64,000 bases of DNA from Frondihabitans sp. PAMC 28766 (GTDB lineage Bacteria; Actinomycetota; Actinomycetes; Actinomycetales; Microbacteriaceae). Location: contig NZ_CP014513.1 in assembly GCF_001577365.1 (NCBI RefSeq), positions 744,001 through 808,000 of the forward strand, written 5' to 3'. This document shows, piece by piece, positions 43,226-51,156 of this stretch (position 1 is the stretch's first letter; each line of letters starts with the position of its first letter). Both the position numbers and the translations under genes were made by a program. The notes beneath the pieces were generated by a model that saw nothing but the letters and a program-made list of their open reading frames with translations, had not been told where the DNA came from and did not search any database.

Positions 43226-44434
43226 TCACCGTGGAAGACGGACGTGCACCGTCCAACCGGGATTGGCCACGTCGTCGAGCGTAGGCCCGAAATCCACTGA
43301 GCCGCCGAGCAGGTGAGCCCGCTCCTTCACGCCTTGAAGACCGATCGTACTGCCGGTTCGGCTGTCGACCATTGCTTCCGTGCGACCGGCTCCGTGCGAG
43401 ATCACGGGCCCAATTACGATGCGGAGGTCCACCCAGGTGGGCTCGGTGAGGTCGAGCGCAATCCTTACGGACGCTCCTGGGGCAAACAAATGCGCGTCAG
43501 TGAGGCCCTCGGCGACTGCTCGGAGCAGGGTCTGTGTGATAGTAACCGGCAGTTCAGCGGGTGAGCCAACAAGAGTGAACGGGGCCCCGTGAGCTCGGGC
43601 GAGAGATTCGATACTTATTGCCACCGGACGAGGCTGCGTCTTAAGAGCGTCGACAGCGCGTCGGCTTTCGGCGATGCCGGTGCGGGTGAGGGCGCGAGCG
43701 TGACGAAGCGCTGTCTCGGAGCGAGAGCCGGCTGCGTCCGTGATGGTAGCGGGCTGCAGTGCATCGACCAGATCGAGTTGGATTGAAGCGGACGAAAGCG
43801 ATTCGCTCAGTGCATCGTTGATGTCGCAGGCGACAGCATTTCGTTCGAGAACGGCGGCCTCGGCGCCCTCGGCGTCATCTGCTCGCTTCGTCTCGAGTCG
43901 CAAGGCGACCGTGTCGTTGCGCTTCTCAACGGAAAGGCGTCGGGCAAGACCGATATAGATTCCTCCTCCGGCTCCGAGTCCGAGCCACCAGGGCCAGCCG
44001 CGGAACTCACCGCCGTGAATGACGATGATCCCGACAGCGTTCGTGACCGCTGCCGTGAGAGCGACAATGCCGGCGTCACGGCTTGATTTGAGCAGCTGAC
44101 CAGCGCCGGCGGCGGCTAGGAATACAAAGCCTTCGGTATACGTGCCGCCGTTGATTGAGAACAAGCCGGCCGCAAGCACGGCCCATACGAGGAAGCCCGT
44201 GAGGCGGACGGATTCGGACAGGTGGCGAAGTGGGGCAAGGCTTGCAAGCGACAGCAGCGCGACCGCGGTGAACAGGCCCCAAACGAGTCCAGAGGCGTGC
44301 ATACTGACGAGCGAGCCGGAGATGATTGCGATGTACGAGACAACGCCGATTGGCCGGACGATGTCGGTAACGGTCGGCTTGGCCTTATGTTGGTCGCTAT
44401 TCCGGGCGATGACCCCCGGGAAGGTCGTTGACAC
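43226..44434 (-). CDS. second histidine-kinase-like protein without phospho-acceptor His
   Basis: A GTG at 44434 with AGGAGG 7 bases before it gives 402 aa. It is highly similar to the 33417 protein across its length (TVTDIVRPIG, LFSINGGTYTEGFVFLAAAGAGQLL, GWPWWLGLGAGGGIY). The H-box reads DINDALSESLS, again with Asn206 for His, and the N-box reads AEGLTDAHLFAPG, with Asp313 for Asn. Two copies with the same losses argue for a conserved non-kinase role, not random decay. It is transcribed from its own CTCCACCC-box promoter. Confidence 0.85.
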   Translation of the reverse strand: MSTTFPGVIARNSDQHKAKPTVTDIVRPIGVVSYIAIISGSLVSMHASGLVWGLFTAVALLSLASLAPLRHLSESVRLTGFLVWAVLAAGLFSINGGTYTEGFVFLAAAGAGQLLKSSRDAGIVALTAAVTNAVGIIVIHGGEFRGWPWWLGLGAGGGIYIGLARRLSVEKRNDTVALRLETKRADDAEGAEAAVLERNAVACDINDALSESLSSASIQLDLVDALQPATITDAAGSRSETALRHARALTRTGIAESRRAVDALKTQPRPVAISIESLARAHGAPFTLVGSPAELPVTITQTLLRAVAEGLTDAHLFAPGASVRIALDLTEPTWVDLRIVIGPVISHGAGRTEAMVDSRTGSTIGLQGVKERAHLLGGSVDFGPTLDDVANPGWTVHVRLPR

Positions 44435-44451
44435 GTTGATGCCTCCTGATA

Positions 44452-44464
44452 GCCGCGTTTCGGC
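44452..44464 (-). promoter_or_regulatory. leader hairpin before the second pseudo-kinase
   Basis: On the minus strand GCCG-AAACG-CGGC forms a small stem, 4 bases upstream of AGGAGG. It matches the leaders at 33386 and 46388. Confidence 0.5.
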
Positions 44465-44511
44465 CCTGATTCGACGATACGAATGGTGAGGGTTGGCAGC
44501 ATCGGGTTGCA

Positions 44512-44563
44512 ACCGTATTCTCGGGTGGAGCTAACTTCGCGGGTGGAGACATCCACTCCACCC
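44512..44563 (-). promoter_or_regulatory. CTCCACCC-box promoter 2 (second pseudo-kinase)
   Basis: Read on the minus strand: GGGTGGA-N9-TCCACCC (44563-44541), a further CTCCACCC (44530-44523), 5 bases, then TACGGT as -10 (44517-44512). Promoter 1 has the same doubled CTCCACCY spacing. Confidence 0.7.
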
Positions 44564-44568
44564 ACGTG

Positions 44569-45747
44569 TCAAGTGGGGATCGCGAGACGCACGATCCAGC
44601 CGCCTTCAGGCGTAGTGCGGAATTGGCACTCGCCGCCGATATCCCTGACACGCTTCTCCATACTGGCCAGGCCCATGCTGGATCCTTCCAGCTCAATGTC
44701 TGCACGGCGCGGAGCGAAGGCTGGCGCACCGTTTTCGACCTCGAGTCGGCAAGATCCCGCCGTTGAAAAGTCGAGGGTGACGGTTGCGACGGAACCCGGA
44801 GCATGGCGGTGCGCGTTTGTGAGGCTCTCTTGGGTAGCCCGAATGATGGTTTGCGACTTTTCTACGGCCATCGTCGTTGGTTGACCTATCAACATGAACG
44901 TCGCCGCGTAATCATCGGTTACTGCCTGGAGGGTGTCGGAAACGGGGAGCTGGTCTTCATTCAGGGCGTGAACCGCGCGTCTCGTTTCCCCGATGCCGGT
45001 ACGAGCGAGGTCGCGGGCTCGATGGATGGCAGCGTCGGCATCATCTGTGCGATCGTGGGCTTGGAGCACCTGGGCCATGTCGAGCTGGATGGCAATCGCG
45101 GAAAGGGAGTGACCAAGTACGTCATGGATTTCGCGAGCAATTCGGCCTCGTTCCAGCAGAGCTGCCTCGCGCGCTTCCGATGCCGCCGCTCGTTCCATCT
45201 CGAAAGCTGCCAGCTCGGCTACCTTCAGGGCATCGTTTCGCTGCCGGCGAGTGATGCCGATGTACACCGGCAGGCCGACGAGTAGCCCTAGCCACCACGG
45301 CCATGGAGTCGGATCTGCGAAGTCAGAGATGTAGTTGGCCACAGCGCACGCGACTCCATCGACGACCGCGACGAGGACGGCAAGGCGATAGGAGCTAAGG
45401 AGCTGGCCCGCTGAGGCAGCCGCCATGAACACGAAGGCAGCAGAGAAGGTGTCCGCAGGGATGGGGAAGAGTGCGGATGCGAGTATCGAGTACAGACAAA
45501 AGAGGGTGGTCTGAAGCCAGACAGGAACCGCTTCGACGTAGCGAGTGATAGTCCAGATTGCCAACAGCGCGGTTGGCACGAAGAGCAGCCAGCTGACGAA
45601 GGCAGCATCACCGTCGGGGCTCAGGATCAACTGCACTCCCACAACTAGGACGACGCACACAACGAGGAACGGTCGGAATAGACGGTCCGTATACGCCACC
45701 GCCCGGCGGCTGGCGCCGTCGGGTGGGGTAGGGCTCTGATCGTTCAT
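44569..45747 (-). CDS. canonical membrane histidine kinase, DesK/LiaS-like (orphan copy)
   Basis: The protein has 392 aa with about six membrane segments ending in WPWWLGLLVGLPVYIGI, then a coiled coil. The HisKA_3 motif is REIHDVLGHSLSAIAIQLDM (His208). The N-box is QESLTNAHRHAPG (Asn311) and the G-box is MGLASMEKRVRDIGG, so it should be active. The nearest response regulator is 4 kb away beside the paralogue at 48603, suggesting that regulator is shared. It lies 27 bp behind a CcdC-like membrane protein gene in one operon. Confidence 0.9.
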   Translation of the reverse strand: MNDQSPTPPDGASRRAVAYTDRLFRPFLVVCVVLVVGVQLILSPDGDAAFVSWLLFVPTALLAIWTITRYVEAVPVWLQTTLFCLYSILASALFPIPADTFSAAFVFMAAASAGQLLSSYRLAVLVAVVDGVACAVANYISDFADPTPWPWWLGLLVGLPVYIGITRRQRNDALKVAELAAFEMERAAASEAREAALLERGRIAREIHDVLGHSLSAIAIQLDMAQVLQAHDRTDDADAAIHRARDLARTGIGETRRAVHALNEDQLPVSDTLQAVTDDYAATFMLIGQPTTMAVEKSQTIIRATQESLTNAHRHAPGSVATVTLDFSTAGSCRLEVENGAPAFAPRRADIELEGSSMGLASMEKRVRDIGGECQFRTTPEGGWIVRLAIPT

Positions 45748-45774
45748 CGGTCTCAGATCGGTGAGATGGCGGAG

Positions 45775-46368
45775 TCAGTCGCGGTGGTTGCGAATGCTAT
45801 CGAGAATGGATGAAGCGGTGCTGCCGTTGTTGTTGGCGCGGTTGCGCTGCAGGTTGTCCAGGAAGTCGGAGTGGCGGTCGGCCTCGCCGTCCTTGCCCTT
45901 GGCCCAGACGACTCGGCTGTCACCATTGACGGCCTTATAGGCGACGACAACACCCTCCATGAGAACACCCATACCGAGGCTGATCAGCAAACCGGAGGAC
46001 TCTTCGTGAGCAGCGACCGGGTCGATGGCAGCGATCGTGAGGGCGGCGGCGATCTTGATGGCGATGTTAGTGACCCAGAGCGCGACGGTGACACCGGTGT
46101 AGCGCATCCAAACGATTCCGTCCTTCTCGAACAATCTGATCGAGACTCCGCGGAGGATGCCAATGACGAAGCTGATGGCGGTTGTACCGACGAGGAAGGC
46201 GACAGCGGTAGGTGTCCAGGTGTGGGAAAGGCTGGTGAAGCCGATAACCATGATGATGGCGGGCAAGATGAGCAACTTTTTGCCCTGGGCCGGCTGCCCA
46301 GCCATACGTCGAATGAGGACGTAGGCGATCAGGGCGATGATGAGGATGAGTTCGATGGGATCTGACAT
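45775..46368 (-). CDS. CcdC/DUF1453-like membrane protein
   Basis: The ATG at 46368 gives 197 aa with four or five hydrophobic segments (LILIIALIAYVLI, LLILPAIIMVIGFTSLS, AVAFLVGTTAISFVIGIL) and a polar C-terminal tail of about 45 residues. The GQPAQGKKLLILP and RGVSIRLFEKDG segments fit CcdC/DUF1453-type proteins. It is first in an operon with the canonical kinase at 44569 and may sense envelope state for it, which is inference. Confidence 0.7.
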   Translation of the reverse strand: MSDPIELILIIALIAYVLIRRMAGQPAQGKKLLILPAIIMVIGFTSLSHTWTPTAVAFLVGTTAISFVIGILRGVSIRLFEKDGIVWMRYTGVTVALWVTNIAIKIAAALTIAAIDPVAAHEESSGLLISLGMGVLMEGVVVAYKAVNGDSRVVWAKGKDGEADRHSDFLDNLQRNRANNNGSTASSILDSIRNHRD

Positions 46369-46387
46369 TGGCTTGGTGGCTCCTGTC

Positions 46388-46402
46388 GGCCGCGTTTCGG
46401 CC
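46388..46402 (-). promoter_or_regulatory. leader hairpin before the CcdC-like gene
   Basis: On the minus strand GGCCG-AAACG-CGGCC, a 5-bp stem with 5-nt loop, lies 3 bases upstream of AGGAG. It is the same element as at 33386 and 44452. Confidence 0.55.
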
Positions 46403-46448
46403 CTCAAACCAGAATGCCGACCAACCCAGGTTGCAGAATCGGGCAGAC

Positions 46449-46482
46449 ACCGTATTTTCGGGTGGAGGAAGTGCGTCCACCC
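46449..46482 (-). promoter_or_regulatory. CTCCACCC-box promoter 3 (CcdC-like/kinase operon)
   Basis: On the minus strand GGGTGGA-N9-TCCACCC (46482-46460) is followed after 5 bases by TACGGT (46454-46449). The box sits where a -35 would be, as expected for an activator-dependent promoter. Confidence 0.7.
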
Positions 46483-46487
46483 GCGGG

Positions 46488-47575
46488 TTATCGAGCCTTC
46501 TGCCTAGGTATCACGACACGGTCGGCGAATATCGTGCTGGCCGCCACAACGGGGACTGCAATGAGTGCGCCGAGGACACCTCCCAGTGCGGCGCCGCCTA
46601 AGACCGAAAGAACGATCAGTGTTCCAGATACATGGACGACTCGCGCCATTACCCGCGGGTGAATCACATAGGCCTCTAGCGGGTGGTAAATCACGAAGAA
46701 CGCGATGGCGGCGATGAATGCCACGGGCGACGTAAATAAAGCCACGGAAATGACGATGATGGCCTCGACAATCGTCCCGGCGACAGGGATGAGCCCGCCA
46801 AGGAACGCGATTGCGGTGAGTAGAACTGCGCCAGGTATATGGAATATAAGAAGCAGGATTGAGGTCAACGTTGCATTGACGGCCGCGATGAGTACTTGGC
46901 CAGCGACGTAGCGACCAACTGAATGGGTCATGTCGTCGTATACGCTTCGCGCTCCCGTTGCCCTGCTTGCCGGTACGAACTGGAAGGCGCGTTCCGTGAG
47001 ACGGGGGAGGGCCACGCTGAAATAGACGGTGAGGATGAGGACTATGACGATTCCGGAGATCCCGCTGACAACCCCTGTTCCCACCGATAACAAACCTCCC
47101 CGATGGTCTTCAGGTGGCTTGGACTCTGCAGGAACGTCTCTAGGGTTGACGTGACCCGTGATCGGGACATCGATATGTCGAGCGGTTGGAACCAGCTTTG
47201 TTTCGACAATTCCGCGATGGCCGAAGGAGCACGCCGAATCAACGCTTCGGTCTCACGTACGATCTCCGGAACCGCAACGAATCCGAAGCCAGCGACGGCG
47301 GCTGCGCCGACGATGAACACTCCGCCGACCACGGGGCCTCTCCGTATTCCGCGCCGGGCGGCGACGGTGACGAGCGGTTCGATAGCGAGCGCGAGAAAAA
47401 ACGCGATGGTCGTGTAGGTGAGAACAGTCGACAATGCTGCAACACCGCCGAGAACAACGAGTCCTGCTCCGGCTCCCAAAATGCCGAGGAAGCCGACCGT
47501 AAATGGACGGCCCGCAATGCCTATGCGTGCCTTTTCTTTGGGGCTTGCATTCGGAAGGGCTGATTGATCGGGCAT
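46488..47575 (-). pseudogene. AI-2E family transporter, one frameshift
   Basis: Two frames together encode a standard eight-helix AI-2E (TqsA/YdiK-like) permease of about 360 aa. The first runs from MPDQSALPNASPKEKARIG (ATG 47575) to SPSHLKTIG. The second runs from LLSVGTGVVSGISGIVIVLI to DRVVIPRQKAR. Adding one G to the GGGG at 47098-47101 (minus strand) restores TIGGGLLSVGTGVVSG, a normal family sequence. It may therefore be intact in the organism. Members export small molecules or act as Na+/H+ antiporters. It is divergent from the 47706 gene. Confidence 0.8.
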
Positions 47576-47626
47576 CCACTCAGCGTATGAAGGAGACTCA
47601 GGGGCTACCTGGGGCCGTCGCCCCAT

Positions 47627-47661
47627 CTGGGGTGGAGGTTTTTATCCACCCCAGATACGCC
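47627..47661 (+). promoter_or_regulatory. CTCCACCC-box promoter 4
   Basis: CTGGGGTGGA and TCCACCCCAG form a 10-bp inverted repeat with 8 bases between. TACGCC follows 4 bases after TCCACCC and can serve as -10 for the plus-strand gene at 47706. The site also lies 52 bp upstream of the divergent AI-2E gene. Confidence 0.65.
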
Positions 47662-47705
47662 AGTGAGGCCATGTTCATGTGGCATCTCGTTCCTATCGTT
47701 TTGGC

Positions 47706-48098
47706 ATGACTCGTGTTTCTGATGTGACTCCCACCTCGACCACCTCGTCCTCGATGACTCGAGCGGGCCGAGTTATCCGTGCAGCAGTCATTTCGATCGC
47801 CATAGGTTGGTTCGTCGCCATTGCAGCGCTTTTCGTCCCATTTGACGCCGCGCCCCCGTGGGGCGTAATCGTCTTCGTCGGGTCAAGCATCATCTTCGGA
47901 TTGTCCGTTGTCGTAAGCGTTTGTCTCGCCGTCGTTGCTGGAGCGATGTGCGCCCTCGCGAGTCGGAATCAACAGCCGCCCGCATTCAGTGCACGACGTC
48001 TGAATCCCGTCTCGACGATCGCGCTCACGATTGTCCTGTTTGCTCCAGCCTCGTTCATCATCGAGAAGACGCTGACGATCGTGGCCTTGTCATCCTGA
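47706..48098 (+). CDS. small three-helix membrane protein of unknown function
   Basis: The ATG at 47706 gives 130 aa. A Ser/Thr-rich N-terminus precedes three hydrophobic segments (VISIAIGWFVAIAALFVPF, VIVFVGSSIIFGLSVVVSVCLAVVAG, STIALTIVLFAPASFII). No family is recognised. A CTCCACCC-box promoter immediately upstream groups it with the kinase regulon. Confidence 0.65.
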   Translation: MTRVSDVTPTSTTSSSMTRAGRVIRAAVISIAIGWFVAIAALFVPFDAAPPWGVIVFVGSSIIFGLSVVVSVCLAVVAGAMCALASRNQQPPAFSARRLNPVSTIALTIVLFAPASFIIEKTLTIVALSS

Positions 48099-48499
48099 CC
48101 AAGCTGAGCGCTCTTCCTGGACCGCTCGGGGTGAGGTCGTTGCATCCGCTTGTCTTGTCTGCTGCGCGAGTGATTCCACGCAGAGGAGCCGCGAGCCCCT
48201 TTCGAGCGCTGGCCGAGATGAGTTGATGCTGCGCTCACTCCGGAAGGTGGACGGACGGTCGTGATCGAGGACATACCTCCGTCGACTCTCAACCTGGAGG
48301 GCGAAGTGCGGGCTCGCTTCCTCTGTCCCGGGAGGCCATTACCGGGGGCGCAGGGATCCTCATCGTGGCGCCGAGGCGATGATGAGGATCCGATCGATCG
48401 GATCTTGGATCAAACTTGCTCCCCATAAACGTGGTCCGGCCCTGAACGAACCGACGATTCGAGTTCGCGCTCACCATTTCGTCACGTGGACGATCTGGC
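48099..48499. other. intergenic region, no gene seen
   Basis: About 400 bases without a supported coding frame. A GATCCGATCGATCGGATC self-complementary segment at 48388-48405 is the only notable structure; it could be a small terminator for the 47706 gene. Confidence 0.45.
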
Positions 48500-48532
48500 G
48501 GGTGGAGAGTGTTCTCCACCCATATCTACGCT
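48500..48532 (+). promoter_or_regulatory. CTCCACCC-box promoter 5 (kinase-response regulator operon)
   Basis: GGGTGGAGA and TCTCCACCC form a 9-bp inverted repeat with loop GTGT (48500-48521). After 5 bases TACGCT (48527-48532) is the -10. It should drive the kinase, response regulator and following membrane genes, implying autoregulation. Confidence 0.7.
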
Positions 48533-48602
48533 TGTGGGAGCACTCCAAGGTGCGCCACGGCCTCTACGGTGGCTAATAAGAGAACCGTGTAAGGGAGGGT
48601 GA

Positions 48603-49802
48603 TTGATCGTCGGCAGACAGAACTACCCGAGGAAGGCGGCAGCCTTCAGCGATCGCCTACTTCGGCCGTTCTTGATCGTGGCATTCGTCGCCGTAGTCGC
48701 GACGCAGCTCGTTGAGAGTCATGCGCCAGCGACTCGACTCGGCTGGCTGCTCTTCGCGCCGGTAGGCCTCCTTGCTCTATGGACTCTCTTGCCGGCGCAG
48801 CGCACGCCATCCGCGATGCGAATTGCGCTCCTGCTCGTGTTTGCCATCCTGTCCGGGATTCTGTTCGCAGTGCCGATCGAAACATTCTCGGTTGGGTTCG
48901 TCTTCCTGGCGGCCCTCTACGCCGGTCAGCTGATTGAGGCGCGGCTAGTGGCCATCGCGGTGGCCGTCGTCGCGGCGGTGACGTGCGCCGCGTCGAGCTT
49001 CATCGTGGATCAGTTCAGTCCGCAGGGGTGGCCGTGGTGGCTAGGCCTTACAGCAGGCCTGCCCGTATATATCGGTATTGCGCGCCGGGAGCGCGCGGCT
49101 GCATTGGAAGCTGCACAAGAGGCGGCCATTGAGTCGGAACGGGCCCGTCTGTCGGAAGCTCGCGAAGCGGCGCTCCTAGAGCGCGGGAGGATCGCGCGCG
49201 AGATCCACGATGTTCTCGGTCACTCACTGTCGGCCATTTCCATCCAATTAGACATGGCAGACACCCTCTATACCCACGATCGACTAGGAGAATCCATCGC
49301 GGCCGTGCGACGGGCCCGAACATTAGCCAAGTCCGGAATTGGAGAGACCCGCCGGGCAGTCCACGCTCTAAACGAAGATCCAAAGCCGTTGACCGATACG
49401 ATCCAAGCGATCGCTTCATCGTTCGGTGCGACCTTCGTGGTGAACGGCGAGCCTGGGCTCTTGAACGTCGAGACCTCGCAGACGCTCATCCGGGCCGCGC
49501 AAGAAAGTCTCACTAATGCACACAGGCATGCTCCAGGCGCCGATATCTGGACCGAGCTCACATTCTCTGACGTTGATTCGCCAGACGCCTTCGTAGTCCT
49601 GCGTGTTCTCAACGGGCCGTCCGAGAGGGCGGGTCGCGACCAGGCAATAGAGGAAGGAATAGGAATGGGTCTCGAGGGTATGAAGGAACGGGCAGGCCTT
49701 CTTGGCGGCATAGTCATTGCCGGCCCGATCGAGGATCCCTATGACTACGCCGATGGCAACACCCCAACAGGGTGGTCCGTCTCAATGAGGTTGCCCCGAT
49801 GA
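48603..49802 (+). CDS. canonical membrane histidine kinase, DesK/LiaS-like
   Basis: A TTG at 48603, 4 bases after GGGAGGG, gives 399 aa. Six membrane segments end in GWPWWLGLTAGLPVYIGIARR. The H-box is REIHDVLGHSLSAISIQLDM (His202), the N-box is QESLTNAHRHAPG (Asn305) and the G-box is GMGLEGMKERAGLLGG. It is the cognate sensor of the response regulator that starts inside its stop codon. The ligand is unknown; relatives sense membrane fluidity or cell-wall damage. Confidence 0.92.
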   Translation: MIVGRQNYPRKAAAFSDRLLRPFLIVAFVAVVATQLVESHAPATRLGWLLFAPVGLLALWTLLPAQRTPSAMRIALLLVFAILSGILFAVPIETFSVGFVFLAALYAGQLIEARLVAIAVAVVAAVTCAASSFIVDQFSPQGWPWWLGLTAGLPVYIGIARRERAAALEAAQEAAIESERARLSEAREAALLERGRIAREIHDVLGHSLSAISIQLDMADTLYTHDRLGESIAAVRRARTLAKSGIGETRRAVHALNEDPKPLTDTIQAIASSFGATFVVNGEPGLLNVETSQTLIRAAQESLTNAHRHAPGADIWTELTFSDVDSPDAFVVLRVLNGPSERAGRDQAIEEGIGMGLEGMKERAGLLGGIVIAGPIEDPYDYADGNTPTGWSVSMRLPR

Positions 49803-50497
49803 TCCGATTGCTCATTGCTGACGATCAGACGGCCGTCCGGCAGGCGCTTGAGGTCATGCTCGGACTAGTTGAGGATCTCGACGTGGTCGGCACGGCCGCT
49901 AACGGCCAGGAGGCAGTTGAACTGGCAGGTAAATTGCGCCCTGACGTTGTGCTCATGGACTTGAACATGCCTGTCATGGGCGGCGCCGAGGCCACTGAAC
50001 ACATCGTGGATGCAAACGACGCTATCTCGATAGTTGTGCTCACCACGTTTGAGGACGATGAGTCGATTCTTCGGGCACTCCGAGCAGGAGCCCTTGGGTA
50101 CTTGACCAAAGACGCCGATCACTTTCAGATAGCACAAGCCGTGAGAAGCGCCCATCTTGGCCAGTCGGTACTTGACCCCGAAGTCCAGACTAGGCTCTTA
50201 CGACTGGCGTCTTCCGTATCGGCCCGCGGAGGCGCAACTGGTCGCGACTCTGCCGGCAAATTGGGGCCTATTAGGACCGAGGCGTCATCGCTCCTGACCC
50301 AGCGAGAGAAGGAAATCTTGCAACTCATTGGTGCAGGTCTCAGAAACCGCGACATTGCCGACGCACTGACCATCTCCGAAGCGACGGTCAAGACCCACAT
50401 CAACAACATCTTCACCAAAGCAGACCTCCACTCACGTGCGGACGCCGTCCGATACGCGCTCACGGTAGGTGGAGATGCTCCGGAGTTCACTCGGTGA
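49799..50497 (+). CDS. NarL/LuxR-type response regulator
   Basis: The ATG at 49799 (ATGA overlap) gives 232 aa. The receiver has acidic residues IADDQ, phospho-acceptor Asp54 in VLMDLNMPVMGG, switch Thr in VVLTTFEDD and Lys in YLTKDA. The C-terminal helix-turn-helix is LTQREKEILQLIGAGLRNRDIADALTISEATVKTHINNIF. It probably binds the CTCCACCC boxes at five promoters in this window, including its own. It is the only response regulator seen for two canonical and two pseudo-kinases. Confidence 0.93.
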   Translation: MIRLLIADDQTAVRQALEVMLGLVEDLDVVGTAANGQEAVELAGKLRPDVVLMDLNMPVMGGAEATEHIVDANDAISIVVLTTFEDDESILRALRAGALGYLTKDADHFQIAQAVRSAHLGQSVLDPEVQTRLLRLASSVSARGGATGRDSAGKLGPIRTEASSLLTQREKEILQLIGAGLRNRDIADALTISEATVKTHINNIFTKADLHSRADAVRYALTVGGDAPEFTR

Positions 50498-51156
50498 GTC
50501 CCGTACCGCGGTGGACGCCGCCCGTCTTCCAACGCGGATTTGACCGCCTCAACGCACTCAGCGATGGCGTCGTCGCGATCGCCATCACTCTGCTTGTGTT
50601 TCCGATTACGGGCCTGGCGACAGCCGATCCCGGGGCCAATGTCCTCGCGATCCTCAACCAGCACAGCGGCAAGTTCATCACCTTCTTCATCACCTTCCTC
50701 GTGATCGCGAAGCTGTGGGTCGATAATCACGGCCTTTACCGAGACATCCAGGCGTACACGCCCCCACTTATGTGGACCCACATCGTCTGGCTGCTGGCAA
50801 TTGTGTTCATTCCCTTCCCCATGGATGTCCTGTCTTCTGCAAGTGACACTAAGTTTCCGAATTCGGCGGTCTACGTCGGAACTCTGTTGCTTGCGACAGC
50901 CGCCCTATTCGTCGAGTACACGATCGCTTTCCGCACTCCCGCCCTTCAGGAAGAAGACGTTAATCTGCGTCCCGGATTCATCGGAGCCGTTGTTGACGTT
51001 CTCTTCGTACTAGTTGCGTTCATACTTACGGTGACGGTTCCGCATTGGGGTCTGAAGCCGCTCCTTCTTCTGATCCCTGGTGGCATCCTGGGCCGTGCTT
51101 TGGGCTATTCCTTTGGGGAGAAGCATGACGGCGATCCGGACAGGCAAGACGCGTGA
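50494..51156 (+). CDS. TMEM175-family (DUF1211) potassium channel-like protein
   Basis: A GTG start overlapping the regulator stop gives 220 aa. The family signature FDRLNALSDGVVAIAITLLVF begins helix 1, and about six helices follow, including ITFFITFLVIAKLWVDNH. Bacterial TMEM175 proteins are potassium-permeable channels. Co-transcription with the two-component genes suggests it is an output or helper of the sensor. Confidence 0.88.
   Translation: MSPVPRWTPPVFQRGFDRLNALSDGVVAIAITLLVFPITGLATADPGANVLAILNQHSGKFITFFITFLVIAKLWVDNHGLYRDIQAYTPPLMWTHIVWLLAIVFIPFPMDVLSSASDTKFPNSAVYVGTLLLATAALFVEYTIAFRTPALQEEDVNLRPGFIGAVVDVLFVLVAFILTVTVPHWGLKPLLLLIPGGILGRALGYSFGEKHDGDPDRQDA

Noticed and set aside
33417..50497. 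Idea that the kinase/pseudo-kinase cluster is a phage-defence island
   Set aside because: No nuclease, NTPase effector, toxin or reverse-transcriptase features; all neighbours are envelope or transport proteins.
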